Below, one piece after another: positions 17,456 to 23,664 of a DNA stretch of 24,357 nt (position 1 is the stretch's first letter; the number at the start of each line of letters is the position of its first letter). Below the pieces are notes generated by a model. That model saw nothing but the letters and a program-made list of their open reading frames with translations, made no database searches and had not been told where the DNA came from. Location: contig JAOTYV010000035.1 of NCBI GenBank assembly GCA_029861675.1, positions 1 to 24,357 of the forward strand, given 5' to 3'. Position numbers and translations under genes: made by a program. This stretch comes from Alphaproteobacteria bacterium (GTDB taxonomy: Bacteria; Pseudomonadota; Alphaproteobacteria; UBA8366).

Positions 17456-17641
17456 CGCGCTTTGCCTATCCCCCTCGCATCACTCTATTAGGCGTTTAGT
17501 GAAACGCCGTATAATTAACCCACTGGTTGATAAGGAAGGTTTTTAAGCTGAATGATTCGCCGCATGGATGAATCATTGTCCCCACCAATTCACTCTAAAG
17601 GCGAAACTAGACTAGTCCGGAATAAAAATAAATATAAAACA

Positions 17642-17654
17642 GGCAAAAATTGCC
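17642..17654. promoter_or_regulatory. Candidate FlbD site: palindrome GGCAA-N3-TTGCC
   Basis: GGCAAAAATTGCC, five-base arms around AAA, centred 193 nt upstream of the fliF ATG. The same GGCAA-N3-TTGCC layout recurs at 22897-22909 and 22932-22944 near the flaG sigma-54 promoter. I recall FlbD-binding (ftr) elements of Caulobacter as GGCA..TGCC-type palindromes, but have not checked this. Confidence 0.4.
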
Positions 17655-17730
17655 CACTTAATGAATTAATACAGACAAACCGCCGAAATTCGCCCCGAAT
17701 GCTCGGGATATGAAGAACTCCAAAACTGAA

Positions 17731-17762
17731 TAAAACTAGAATCCCGGACTCAATCGGGATTC
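17731..17762 (-). terminator. Probable sciP terminator
   Basis: A perfect 8-bp stem GAATCCCG (17739-17746) / CGGGATTC (17755-17762) with an 8-nt loop, read on the minus strand about 80 nt past the sciP stop and followed by TAGTTTTA. The T-tract is interrupted. Two GANTC sites fall in the hairpin (17747-17751 and 17758-17762). Confidence 0.5.
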
Positions 17763-17842
17763 CATTTTACCAATAAATCGGAAGGAAATTTGGGGGAGTT
17801 AATTACTTCGATTGACCGGATATCAGAAACCGGCAGGGCGCG

Positions 17843-18163
17843 CTATTCGCTGAGCACGCCCATCTTCTCGGATTTCTCGGGCTTGTCGGATTCCCGATAT
17901 TCCTTGAGCCGCGTCACGCGCAAGCCGCGGATGCCATGGCGCTCGATCATGCGCTCCCAGGTGGCAAATTCCTCGGCCGTGAGACTGTATCGCTTGCAGG
18001 CATCCTCGAGCGAAATCAGGCCCGCCTGAACGCCGAATACAACCTGCGCTTTGCGGCGCACAACCCATCGGGTGGTGTCCGGCGGCGGCAGATCGTTGAT
18101 GGTCATCGCCCTTCCGTCGGGGCCGACAACCGTCGCGTTGCCCTTTAATTCAACATGGTTCAT
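17843..18163 (-). CDS. sciP: CtrA inhibitor SciP (DUF1153 family)
   Basis: A 106-residue protein matching the DUF1153/SciP family from memory: VVGPDGRAMTINDLPPPDTTRWVVRRKAQVV (13-42) followed by a helix-turn-helix, GLISLEDACKRYSLTAEEFATWERMIERHGIRGLRVTRL (48-86). In Caulobacter SciP binds CtrA on DNA and blocks recruitment of RNA polymerase, and it sits between flgE and fliF just as here. The last 20 residues (ESDKPEKSEKMGVLSE) are a charged tail beyond the core. ATG 18163 has no strong Shine-Dalgarno. It is a single-gene unit: a terminator (18311-18338) separates it from flgE, and a candidate CtrA box lies upstream, which would give negative feedback. Confidence 0.93.
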   Translation of the reverse strand: MNHVELKGNATVVGPDGRAMTINDLPPPDTTRWVVRRKAQVVFGVQAGLISLEDACKRYSLTAEEFATWERMIERHGIRGLRVTRLKEYRESDKPEKSEKMGVLSE

Positions 18164-18224
18164 GAAGACCGCGGCATTGGCTGAGAGTTGCTCGAAATAT
18201 GGTCCTAGCTATACGCGGCATTCT

Positions 18225-18239
18225 TTAACAAATGGCTAA
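18225..18239 (-). promoter_or_regulatory. Candidate CtrA box upstream of sciP
   Basis: On the plus strand TTAA-N7-CTAA (on the minus strand TTAG-N7-TTAA): seven of eight consensus bases of the CtrA box with the correct 7-nt spacer. It is 62-76 nt upstream of the sciP ATG, a sensible place for an activator site. In Caulobacter sciP is itself CtrA-activated. Confidence 0.45.
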
Positions 18240-18310
18240 AGTTACTTGGCAATTCGCCGTCGATAGGAATAAAATCGGTTTATTGTCAGTTTGCCATAAG
18301 GGCGCACGGC

Positions 18311-18338
18311 AAAACGGCCCGGCAACGGTGCCGGGCCG
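18311..18338 (-). terminator. Intrinsic terminator of fliK-flgD-flgE
   Basis: A perfect 10-bp GC-rich stem (CGGCCCGGCA at 18315-18324 with 18329-18338), 4-nt loop ACGG, followed on the minus strand by TTTT (18311-18314). It begins 49 nt past the flgE stop and isolates sciP from the hook operon. It is the clearest terminator in the window. Confidence 0.85.
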
Positions 18339-18386
18339 ATTATATGCCTACAAAATTACCCTGCTGCGGGCCGGAAAACTCGTCTG

Positions 18387-19670
18387 TTATCGAACAATTC
18401 GGACGAGTTCGTCGAGCATTTCGTCGCCCGTGGTGATCACCCGCGTGTTGGCCGAAAATGCCCGTTGGGTGATGATCATCCGCGTGAATTCGTCGGCGAT
18501 ATCGACAGTTGAGGCCTCGAGCGCCGATGGGGCGATTATGCCCGCGCCGCCGGTGCTTGGGGCATGCGCGGTCGGTGTGCCGGAGGCGCCGGTTTCGATG
18601 AAAACGTTGCCCGATCGTTCGGTCAAACCGTTCGGGTTGTTAAAGGTAACCAGCGGAATTTGATAGACCTCGCGCGATGAGCCGTTATCGAACAACACTG
18701 TTACCCGCCCATCCTCGCCAACCGAAACGGAATTGAACGACCCGAACTGTCGGCCGTCCTGATTCACGAAGTTGGGGACGCTGGCGCCCGCGAACTGGGT
18801 CAATCCATCGACCACGCCGAGCGTTCCGAGATCGAATGTCACGGGCACTTGATCCGCCACGGTAGCGAGATTGCTGTCATAATCCATTATTACGACGAGA
18901 TCATCGCCATTTAGCGTGGCGTTGGCGGCATTGGCGGCCACGGTGCCGAGCGTTCCATCGGCATTGAAGGTAACGGTTCCGAGCGTGCCGGTGGTGGCGC
19001 CGTTCGGAAACAGGGCGTTTTGCACCGAGCCGTCGAGCGTCCATTGGTTCGGCGTGGCCGTCCGGGTGAATGTCAGCGTCAGGTTTCGGGGGCCGCCTTG
19101 CTGGTCGAAAACCTGCACCGCCAGATCGAAGGTGTCCGTGGGCTGCGCCGAAGCGGAAAGATTGGCGCCGATCGACACGTTCGATGTCGCTTGCGGGATC
19201 GCGAAAAGGTTGCCCACGTTGAGGACGGACATTGCGCTCAGCACGTTGGTTTGCTGTACCACGCCGCCGGTGATCGGCCAGCCCGTGAGAAAAAATCCTG
19301 CCGTATTGACCAGGTTGCCGTCCTTGTCGGGGCGAAATGAGCCGGCGCGCGTGAACAGAATGTCGCCGGTTCCGGTGTCGTTTTCGTTGACCACGAAGAA
19401 CCCATTGCCGGAGACGGCGAGGTCGGTCGGCGAGGTCGACGCTTCCAGCAGCCCTTGCTGCTCGATGCCGCGCAGCACGTTGGTCGTGACGCCGCCCGGA
19501 GAATGCTGGGACTTGGTCGCCTGGACGGTGACGAGGGTCGAAAACTGCGGCTGTGATTCCTTGTAGCCGACCGTATTCACGTTCGAAATATTGTCCGCGA
19601 TGATGCCTAAAGCCTGGCTTTGCGCGGACAAGCCGGTCACTGCGGACCGCATTCCACCGAAGATGCTCAT
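18387..19670 (-). CDS. flgE: Flagellar hook protein FlgE
   Basis: A 427-residue axial protein that polymerises into the hook. N-terminal rod/hook signature: SAVTGLSAQSQALGIIADNISNVNTVGYK (about 9-37), then DLAVSGNGFFVV; the C-terminus has the paired helix SALEASTVDIADEFTRMIITQRAFSANTRVITTGDEMLDELVRI. The middle is Thr/Asn/Gly-rich and beta-like, as in hook D1/D2 domains, and contains no cysteine. ATG 19670 is preceded by AAGGA at good spacing. It is exported by the FliF-FlhA machine and needs the FlgD cap. It is the last gene of the fliK-flgD-flgE unit, ended by a strong terminator. Confidence 0.96.
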   Translation of the reverse strand: MSIFGGMRSAVTGLSAQSQALGIIADNISNVNTVGYKESQPQFSTLVTVQATKSQHSPGGVTTNVLRGIEQQGLLEASTSPTDLAVSGNGFFVVNENDTGTGDILFTRAGSFRPDKDGNLVNTAGFFLTGWPITGGVVQQTNVLSAMSVLNVGNLFAIPQATSNVSIGANLSASAQPTDTFDLAVQVFDQQGGPRNLTLTFTRTATPNQWTLDGSVQNALFPNGATTGTLGTVTFNADGTLGTVAANAANATLNGDDLVVIMDYDSNLATVADQVPVTFDLGTLGVVDGLTQFAGASVPNFVNQDGRQFGSFNSVSVGEDGRVTVLFDNGSSREVYQIPLVTFNNPNGLTERSGNVFIETGASGTPTAHAPSTGGAGIIAPSALEASTVDIADEFTRMIITQRAFSANTRVITTGDEMLDELVRIVR

Positions 19671-19726
19671 ATTATCGTCCTTCTATTCTATTCATTGCGC
19701 GGGCGTGCGGTTGTTTGTGACTTCTG

Positions 19727-20416
19727 TCACGGAGTGCTCGCCGCATCATTTGCCTCTCGAATACGGGTCACCTGCGTCAGGGGAATGATGACGTCGCCGA
19801 GGTTGAGGGTCGCATCGCCGTTGGTCATTTCGACCCCGGTTACGCGGCCGGACACGCTGTAGGTCACCGGCATCGGCTGATCGGCCGCATCGGCGGCCAG
19901 CACGGTGATGCTATAGGGTCCTTCGGGCACGAGATTGCCCAGGGAATCATTGCCGTCCCAAGTGAATTCGTGCCGCCCGGCGGTTGTCTGCGCCGGCGCC
20001 ACCAGGATGGGTTTGCCGCTTGCGTCACTGATTTGCACAGTCGCCGATTTGGCGTTCCCAGGCAGCGTATAGCCGAATTTTGCTTCACCGTTGCGCAGCA
20101 TATTCGTCTGTCCGGTGGCATCGATATTCTGACCGATATAGGAGACCGCGCCGACCGCTACGTTGTTTTGCTGCAAGGCGATCAGCTTCTCCAAACTGCT
20201 GTTTCCCTGAATGTCCTGTTCGACGCCGGCGAACAGCACCAATTGGTTGGTGAATTCATGGGTGTCGAGCGGCGACAAAGGGTCCTGATGCTGGAGTTGA
20301 GTGGTCAAAATGGTCAGGAAATTGTCCAAATTGTCCGCCAGTCCGGTCAGCGAGCGGTTGCTGTTGGACTGAGCGTTCGATTGCGTAGCTGAAGAGGCGG
20401 CGGGATTGATTTCCAT
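19727..20416 (-). CDS. flgD: Hook cap / scaffolding protein FlgD
   Basis: From ATG 20416 the product has 229 residues, normal for FlgD. The frame is open 168 nt further upstream into fliK, but those residues are low-quality sequence, so the internal Met (MEINPAASSATQ) is chosen. Core motif: NFLTILTTQLQHQDPLSPLDTHEFTNQLVLFAGVEQ (about 32-67), the FlgD N-terminal signature; then YIGQNIDATG and a C-terminal beta region with FlgD Tudor/Ig-like folds (HEFTWDGNDSLGNLVPEGPYSI). FlgD caps the growing hook so that FlgE can add. It lies 25 nt after the fliK stop and ends 56 nt before flgE. Confidence 0.95.
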   Translation of the reverse strand: MEINPAASSATQSNAQSNSNRSLTGLADNLDNFLTILTTQLQHQDPLSPLDTHEFTNQLVLFAGVEQDIQGNSSLEKLIALQQNNVAVGAVSYIGQNIDATGQTNMLRNGEAKFGYTLPGNAKSATVQISDASGKPILVAPAQTTAGRHEFTWDGNDSLGNLVPEGPYSITVLAADAADQPMPVTYSVSGRVTGVEMTNGDATLNLGDVIIPLTQVTRIREANDAASTP

Positions 20417-20441
20417 GGTGCGATCCGCGATGCGGCTCCTG

Positions 20442-21794
20442 TTAAACTTTGATGTCGACCCGGAGGTCGCCGGTTTGGCCGTCTGCCAATTCCGCCGGCT
20501 GATCCGGTTGTGCTTGTTGATCGGCGAGGGTGGCATTTTCGTCGGGCGTCGAAGCGTCCTCGCCGCCGCTGAAATCTCTGCCATGCCCTTTCAGGGTGAA
20601 TTGAAGACTGTCGGAATCGGTCCGCAGCCCGGCATCCTGTAACGCGTTCTGCAACGCCCGGGCGTCCCGTTGAAGCAGCTCCAGCGTGTCCGGGTTCTCG
20701 ACGGAAACCGCTACGTTGACGCGGCCATCCGGTGCGACGTTGAGCTTCACGTCGACGCGGCCCAGATCGGCGGGCTTGAGCTGGATGCGAATTTGGTCGA
20801 CGCCCTGGCCGACGGCTTTTTGGATCTGCACCGACACCTGGTTGGTTACCAGGCGCGGCGGGATGGGAACGGGCGGGCGCGGCAGGGGCGGCGGTCCGCC
20901 GGCGCGTAGCGCGGCAAAATCGGTGCCGGAGGTGCCGGCGAGCACGGTGTTGGCGGTTGTCGGGAAAATCGGCTGACGGGCGAGCTGTCCGCTTTGTCCG
21001 TTCTGTCCGGCGTTTGCAAGCCCGGCGGCGGAAGGGTTAAGCCCCTGGGTTGCCCCAATGGCCTGCGGCGTCAGAGCCCCCGGGACAATCTTAGCGCCGG
21101 CATTGAGCGAAGCGGTGGACGGTTGGCTGTTCGTTCCCAGGCGGCCGGAGCGTCCCTTTGGATGCTGGTGCAGAAGGGCCTGCTGCGGCGCGGTGCCCGT
21201 GGCTTGCGTCGTGCCATCGCCTGCTGCACCGCCTGCCGGGGTCGATGACGTTGCCTGCGTCTGAGCCGCAACCGCCGAGCGCGCCGATAACGCGCTTGCC
21301 GGCTGCGAGATGAGGATCGGCGCTTCCTGCGTCACCTGTGCGGTGAGGGGCCGGGCGGCGGCGGCATCCGGCCTGGCGGATTGGTGGGGCGGCCGGGCCG
21401 GCGGCGCGGTGTCTGGAGAATGGCGAATTTCCGCCGAATTGGCGGGCCGGGCGTCCTCGACCGGCCGCGACGTCTGTGCGTCGGGCCTTGAGCGCGGTGA
21501 GACAGCGGGCGCCGCTACGCTGTCCGGGTCGCTGTGATCGAAATCGATGGAGTCGCGCGGCTGGACGGCTGGCGCTTGCGCCGGTGGTCGCGGCGCCGGC
21601 GCGGCGTGTGCGGACTCGCTGAGTCCGCTCGAGAAACTCTGCAGGAAGCCGTTAAATGCCAATTCCGACAAGGACACGCCGCCGGGCACGTCGGCGCGTG
21701 CGGCGTGGTCGCTATCCTTGGCTTTGTGCGTCGCGCCCTGGCCCGCGCGAAGCGGGACTTCCTGAGGCGTGGCGGTCACGAGAACGGTCATCAT
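20442..21794 (-). CDS. fliK: Flagellar hook-length control protein FliK
   Basis: About 450 residues from ATG 21794 (ATG 21791 and 21803 are alternatives; the longer TTG frame from 21818 would begin at the predicted transcription start). Residues 1-330 are Ala/Pro/Gln/Ser-rich and disordered, as in FliK export/ruler regions. About 333-400 is the Flg_hook domain: DQIRIQLKPADLGRVDVKLNV, GRVNVAVSVENPDTLELLQRD and LQFTL. The C-terminus (about 405-450) is an acidic Asp/Gln/Glu-rich tail. FliK measures the hook and switches export to filament proteins through FlhB. A sigma-54-type promoter lies just upstream. It heads a unit with flgD and flgE. Confidence 0.92.
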   Translation of the reverse strand: MMTVLVTATPQEVPLRAGQGATHKAKDSDHAARADVPGGVSLSELAFNGFLQSFSSGLSESAHAAPAPRPPAQAPAVQPRDSIDFDHSDPDSVAAPAVSPRSRPDAQTSRPVEDARPANSAEIRHSPDTAPPARPPHQSARPDAAAARPLTAQVTQEAPILISQPASALSARSAVAAQTQATSSTPAGGAAGDGTTQATGTAPQQALLHQHPKGRSGRLGTNSQPSTASLNAGAKIVPGALTPQAIGATQGLNPSAAGLANAGQNGQSGQLARQPIFPTTANTVLAGTSGTDFAALRAGGPPPLPRPPVPIPPRLVTNQVSVQIQKAVGQGVDQIRIQLKPADLGRVDVKLNVAPDGRVNVAVSVENPDTLELLQRDARALQNALQDAGLRTDSDSLQFTLKGHGRDFSGGEDASTPDENATLADQQAQPDQPAELADGQTGDLRVDIKV

Positions 21795-21828
21795 CTTGCC
21801 CATTGGCTGCAATTCCAATGTTCAACGG

Positions 21829-21844
21829 AGCAACCTTTGGGCCA
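21829..21844 (-). promoter_or_regulatory. Sigma-54 (RpoN) promoter of fliK
   Basis: On the minus strand TGGCCC-AAAGG-TTGCT, matching TGGCAC-N5-TTGCW except for one base and with the strict GG-N10-GC spacing. The predicted transcription start is near 21818, about 24 nt before ATG 21794. The flbD gene in the window supplies a matching activator. Confidence 0.62.
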
Positions 21845-21906
21845 CAGAAGCAACCTATTGGAAGATAATGAATAATGTGTATTTGGAGCGGTGCGGCGGG
21901 GGCATT

Positions 21907-21925
21907 ATTTGCCATTGAGGCAAAT
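21907..21925. promoter_or_regulatory. Candidate enhancer palindrome upstream of the fliK promoter
   Basis: ATTTGCC-ATTGA-GGCAAAT, perfect 7-bp arms, centred about 98 nt upstream of the predicted fliK transcription start. Position and symmetry suit an activator site for sigma-54 promoters; the arms reuse TTGCC/GGCAA as in the other palindromes of the window, in the opposite order. Confidence 0.4.
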
Positions 21926-21949
21926 TCTGCTGTGCCAGGCTGGAACATA

Positions 21950-21971
21950 ATGCCCCGTATCGAGGGGGCAT
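21950..21971 (-). terminator. Possible terminator after flaG
   Basis: Perfect 7-bp stem ATGCCCC (21950-21956) / GGGGCAT (21965-21971) with an 8-nt loop, 37 nt past the flaG stop on the minus strand. No T-tract follows, so the call is weak. Confidence 0.35.
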
Positions 21972-22008
21972 GCGGGCCGCGGCCGAACCGTGCCCGCCTC
22001 GATGGTGG

Positions 22009-22449
22009 CTACACCGACTGGTCGATGACCGCGCCGCCGGTATCTTCAGGCTGGAAGCGGGTGGGTGGCTCGATGCTTTCCTTGAGTTGGCGAACCAATT
22101 CCTCCGCCGGGATCGTCTCGACGACTTCGTCGGTGCGGGTATCGACGACCTGCAGGAAAATCGTGTTGAATTCGGTGTTGAAATCCAACTGGGTCCGCCG
22201 ATTGGTCAACCGTAGGCTTTCAATCGCCTGTTGCGCCGTAACCGACTCGTCAGGCTGTTTGCCGAGCTTTTCGTCACGGCGCTCGTTGCGCTGCTCCGCG
22301 GTTTCCTGCGTGACCGTGACCACGGTCGACGCGTTGGTCTGAATCGTCGGACCGGCCGCGGCTTTATCGGCGGTCGTGGCATTGCTCTGCTGTTGTCCCG
22401 ATTGGGAGCCGCTGGGCAACGCTGTATTCGACGTAATTTGTACTTCCAT
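22009..22449 (-). CDS. flaG: FlaG family flagellar protein
   Basis: A 146-residue protein. The first 60 residues are Gln/Ser/Thr/Ala-rich, and about 62-85 is charged (RNERRDEKLGKQPDESVTAQQAIESLR). The FlaG core follows: TQLDFNTEFNTIFLQVVDTRTDEVVETIPAEELVRQLKE, with the family's v.V.D..T.EVV..IP.EE pattern. FlaG proteins influence filament length or flagellin polymerisation; the mechanism is not settled. ATG 22449 has a strong Shine-Dalgarno (AGGAGG, five nt away). It is transcribed alone, from a sigma-54 promoter about 210 nt upstream, and appears to be a late flagellar gene. Confidence 0.85.
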   Translation of the reverse strand: MEVQITSNTALPSGSQSGQQQSNATTADKAAAGPTIQTNASTVVTVTQETAEQRNERRDEKLGKQPDESVTAQQAIESLRLTNRRTQLDFNTEFNTIFLQVVDTRTDEVVETIPAEELVRQLKESIEPPTRFQPEDTGGAVIDQSV

Positions 22450-22672
22450 GTCGTCCTCCTGAATCCGCGTTCTGCGAATTCAAATCGGCCCTGATATGGC
22501 CCATTTGCGCGGTCGGTCATGCTGCCATATTCCGCGCATCTTCGTCTGATCGTCTCGGCGCAAGGTCGTTTTGGAAATTCTGTCCCGCCGGTCCTTGCGC
22601 CCCGATGCTTGAAGCCCTTTAAAATCTTTGTGGGTCAAAGGCTTTGCAGTCATCGGGTTACGATTAAATACA

Positions 22673-22688
22673 TGCAACCCGTGTGCCA
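22673..22688 (-). promoter_or_regulatory. Sigma-54 (RpoN) promoter of flaG
   Basis: On the minus strand TGGCAC-ACGGG-TTGCA, identical to the TGGCAC-N5-TTGCA consensus with exact GG-N10-GC spacing. The predicted transcription start is near 22662, giving a 213-nt leader before the flaG ATG. It points toward flaG and lies outside any gene. Confidence 0.78.
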
Positions 22689-22894
22689 GTTCCGGTCCTC
22701 TCCGAGCCCGGGCGTCTTGTGTCCCGAAATTCGGGGCATCCGGGACTCTTCATAATCCGCCCTCAAAGCATTGAAAAGCATCGCTCTCTCCGACGGACCG
22801 CGGCGGCGTCCGGCGCCCGCACACCGCGGCCGAATCCCGGATGTGTGCGGTCGTGATAGATCCTCAACCGTGGCAGGCGCAGCGATTGCCCGCT

Positions 22895-22944
22895 CCGGCA
22901 ATATTTGCCGGGGCCGCGACGGCCGCTGCCGGGCAACAATTGCC
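22895..22944. promoter_or_regulatory. Paired GGCAA-N3-TTGCC palindromes, candidate FlbD enhancer
   Basis: CCGGCAA-TAT-TTGCCGG (22895-22911, 7-bp arms) and GGCAA-CAA-TTGCC (22932-22944), centres 35 bp apart, about 240 and 275 bp upstream of the predicted flaG start site. The spacing is long for an enhancer but possible with DNA looping. On the minus strand they could instead form weak hairpins downstream of the methyltransferase gene. Confidence 0.4.
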
Positions 22945-22948
22945 GGGT

Positions 22949-23599
22949 TCAGACGGCGGCGCGGTACAGGTAGACCGTGTATTCGTACAATCCGTAATCC
23001 TGCCGCAGCACGAAATGCCGCGTCAGGTCCCGGGTCAGAAATTCGGCAAGGTCGTCGAACGACAGGTGAAACAGGTCGTCGCGTTCCCAGTCTACTTGTT
23101 TCGACATGACATTGAAGGCGAGACCCTTCCGCGCGAGCGGCCAGAGTGCCCGCAGCGTATCCTGCATGTAACGCATCATCTCGGCCTGGGTCAGGTCGCG
23201 CTTCTCGGTAAAGACGCCGTTCGCCACCACATAGTCGGCGGGATCAACGGCCTCCTGGTCTTCGAGGATATCGGCGGCGGTAAAGCAGATGCCCGGAAAT
23301 TTACCCTGGCACAGCGCGATGAATTTCTCTGAAATGTCGAGACCGCGGTAGTCGATGCCGGGTCGATCGGCATGCCGGATGTAATTCAGCAGGTGCCCGG
23401 CGCCGCAGCCAAAGTCGAGCAGGCTCACCGGAGTGCCCGGCGCGTCGCGAATCACCCCAAGCATCGTTGCATAGCGGGTCGCCGCATCCTCGGGATCGGG
23501 CCAATCGACGCCAAGATGCGTATCTCCGTGGCGTTCGAGGCAATCCTCGTAATGGGTGACGATGCGGCGGTAACTCTTGTCTTCGGGATATCCGGTCAT
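22949..23599 (-). CDS. Class I SAM-dependent methyltransferase, substrate unknown
   Basis: A 216-residue Rossmann-fold methyltransferase. Motif I LDFGCGAGHLL is at 61-71, D88 in YRGLDIS ends the second strand and would contact SAM ribose, and FTAADILED comes later. The C-terminal half has a beta region with DLFHLSFDDLAEFLTRDL and YGLYEYTVYLYR. The N-terminus (about 1-50, including WPDPEDAATRYATML) is charged. It sits between flaG and a divergent dioxygenase, 65 bp apart. Possible roles are methylating a flagellin sugar or surface polysaccharide, or a small molecule; nothing in the sequence selects among them. ATG 23599. Confidence 0.8.
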   Translation of the reverse strand: MTGYPEDKSYRRIVTHYEDCLERHGDTHLGVDWPDPEDAATRYATMLGVIRDAPGTPVSLLDFGCGAGHLLNYIRHADRPGIDYRGLDISEKFIALCQGKFPGICFTAADILEDQEAVDPADYVVANGVFTEKRDLTQAEMMRYMQDTLRALWPLARKGLAFNVMSKQVDWERDDLFHLSFDDLAEFLTRDLTRHFVLRQDYGLYEYTVYLYRAAV

Positions 23600-23615
23600 A
23601 GGCCGCAGGCTTGCA
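23600..23615 (+). promoter_or_regulatory. Weak candidate sigma-54 promoter for the dioxygenase gene
   Basis: AGGCCGCAGGCTTGCA on the plus strand keeps the invariant GG-N10-GC spacing and the TTGCA element but lacks the leading T and the CAC of the -24 box. The predicted start would lie about 39 nt before ATG 23665. It is weak evidence alone. Confidence 0.28.
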
Positions 23616-23664
23616 CAGGCAGAGGAAATTTGGAAGCGTTCGGCGCATCGCGTAGACTCCCGGC

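Larger units (their letters stand above)
17456..17842. promoter_or_regulatory. fliF upstream regulatory gap
   Basis: No protein gene is credible in these 387 nt. Elements seen: hairpin GGCGTTT-agtg-AAACGCC (17491-17508), 36 nt before the fliF ATG; an inverted repeat AATGATTC/GAATCATT (17551-17558 and 17570-17577) whose arms each carry a GANTC site; ACTAGACTAGT (17606-17616) inside an 11-mer shared with the ctrA upstream region; the palindrome GGCAA-AAA-TTGCC (17642-17654); and the probable sciP terminator (17739-17762). In Caulobacter, fliF is an early gene activated by CtrA and later repressed by FlbD, but no good TTAA-N7-TTAA box was found here. Confidence 0.5.
22450..22948. promoter_or_regulatory. 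flaG upstream regulatory region
   Basis: No credible gene in 499 nt. Reading away from flaG, it contains a 213-nt untranslated leader, a consensus-perfect sigma-54 promoter (22673-22688), the palindrome CCCGAA-A-TTCGGG (22723-22735) about 67 nt upstream of the predicted start site, and two GGCAA-N3-TTGCC palindromes (22897-22909 and 22932-22944). The last lies 4 nt past the methyltransferase stop, so it may also help end that transcript. Confidence 0.55.

Noticed and set aside
17491..17508. GGCGTTT-AAACGCC hairpin as a terminator
   Set aside because: It lies in the fliF leader, no T-tract follows on the minus strand, and no gene ends there; more likely a leader hairpin or operator.
17641..17656. 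Minus-strand TGGGCAATTTTTGCC as a sigma-54 promoter of fliF
   Set aside because: The GG to GC spacing is one base short of the required GG-N10-GC, and the -24 box is poor; it fits better as a palindrome.
17658..17669. TTAA-TGAA-TTAA as a CtrA box upstream of fliF
   Set aside because: The spacer is 4 nt, while CtrA boxes need 7 nt.
18178..18191. Plus-strand TGGC-N6-TTGC as a sigma-54 promoter
   Set aside because: The spacer is one base short, and no plus-strand gene follows.
22480..22653. Minus-strand 57-codon frame in the flaG leader as a gene
   Set aside because: No Shine-Dalgarno, no recognised family, and composition (many basic residues) is typical of random GC-rich frames; kept only as a note under the leader finding.
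22771..23109. Plus-strand 112-codon frame overlapping the methyltransferase end
   Set aside because: Arg/Gly-rich shadow frame opposite the methyltransferase and the repeats; no ribosome site.
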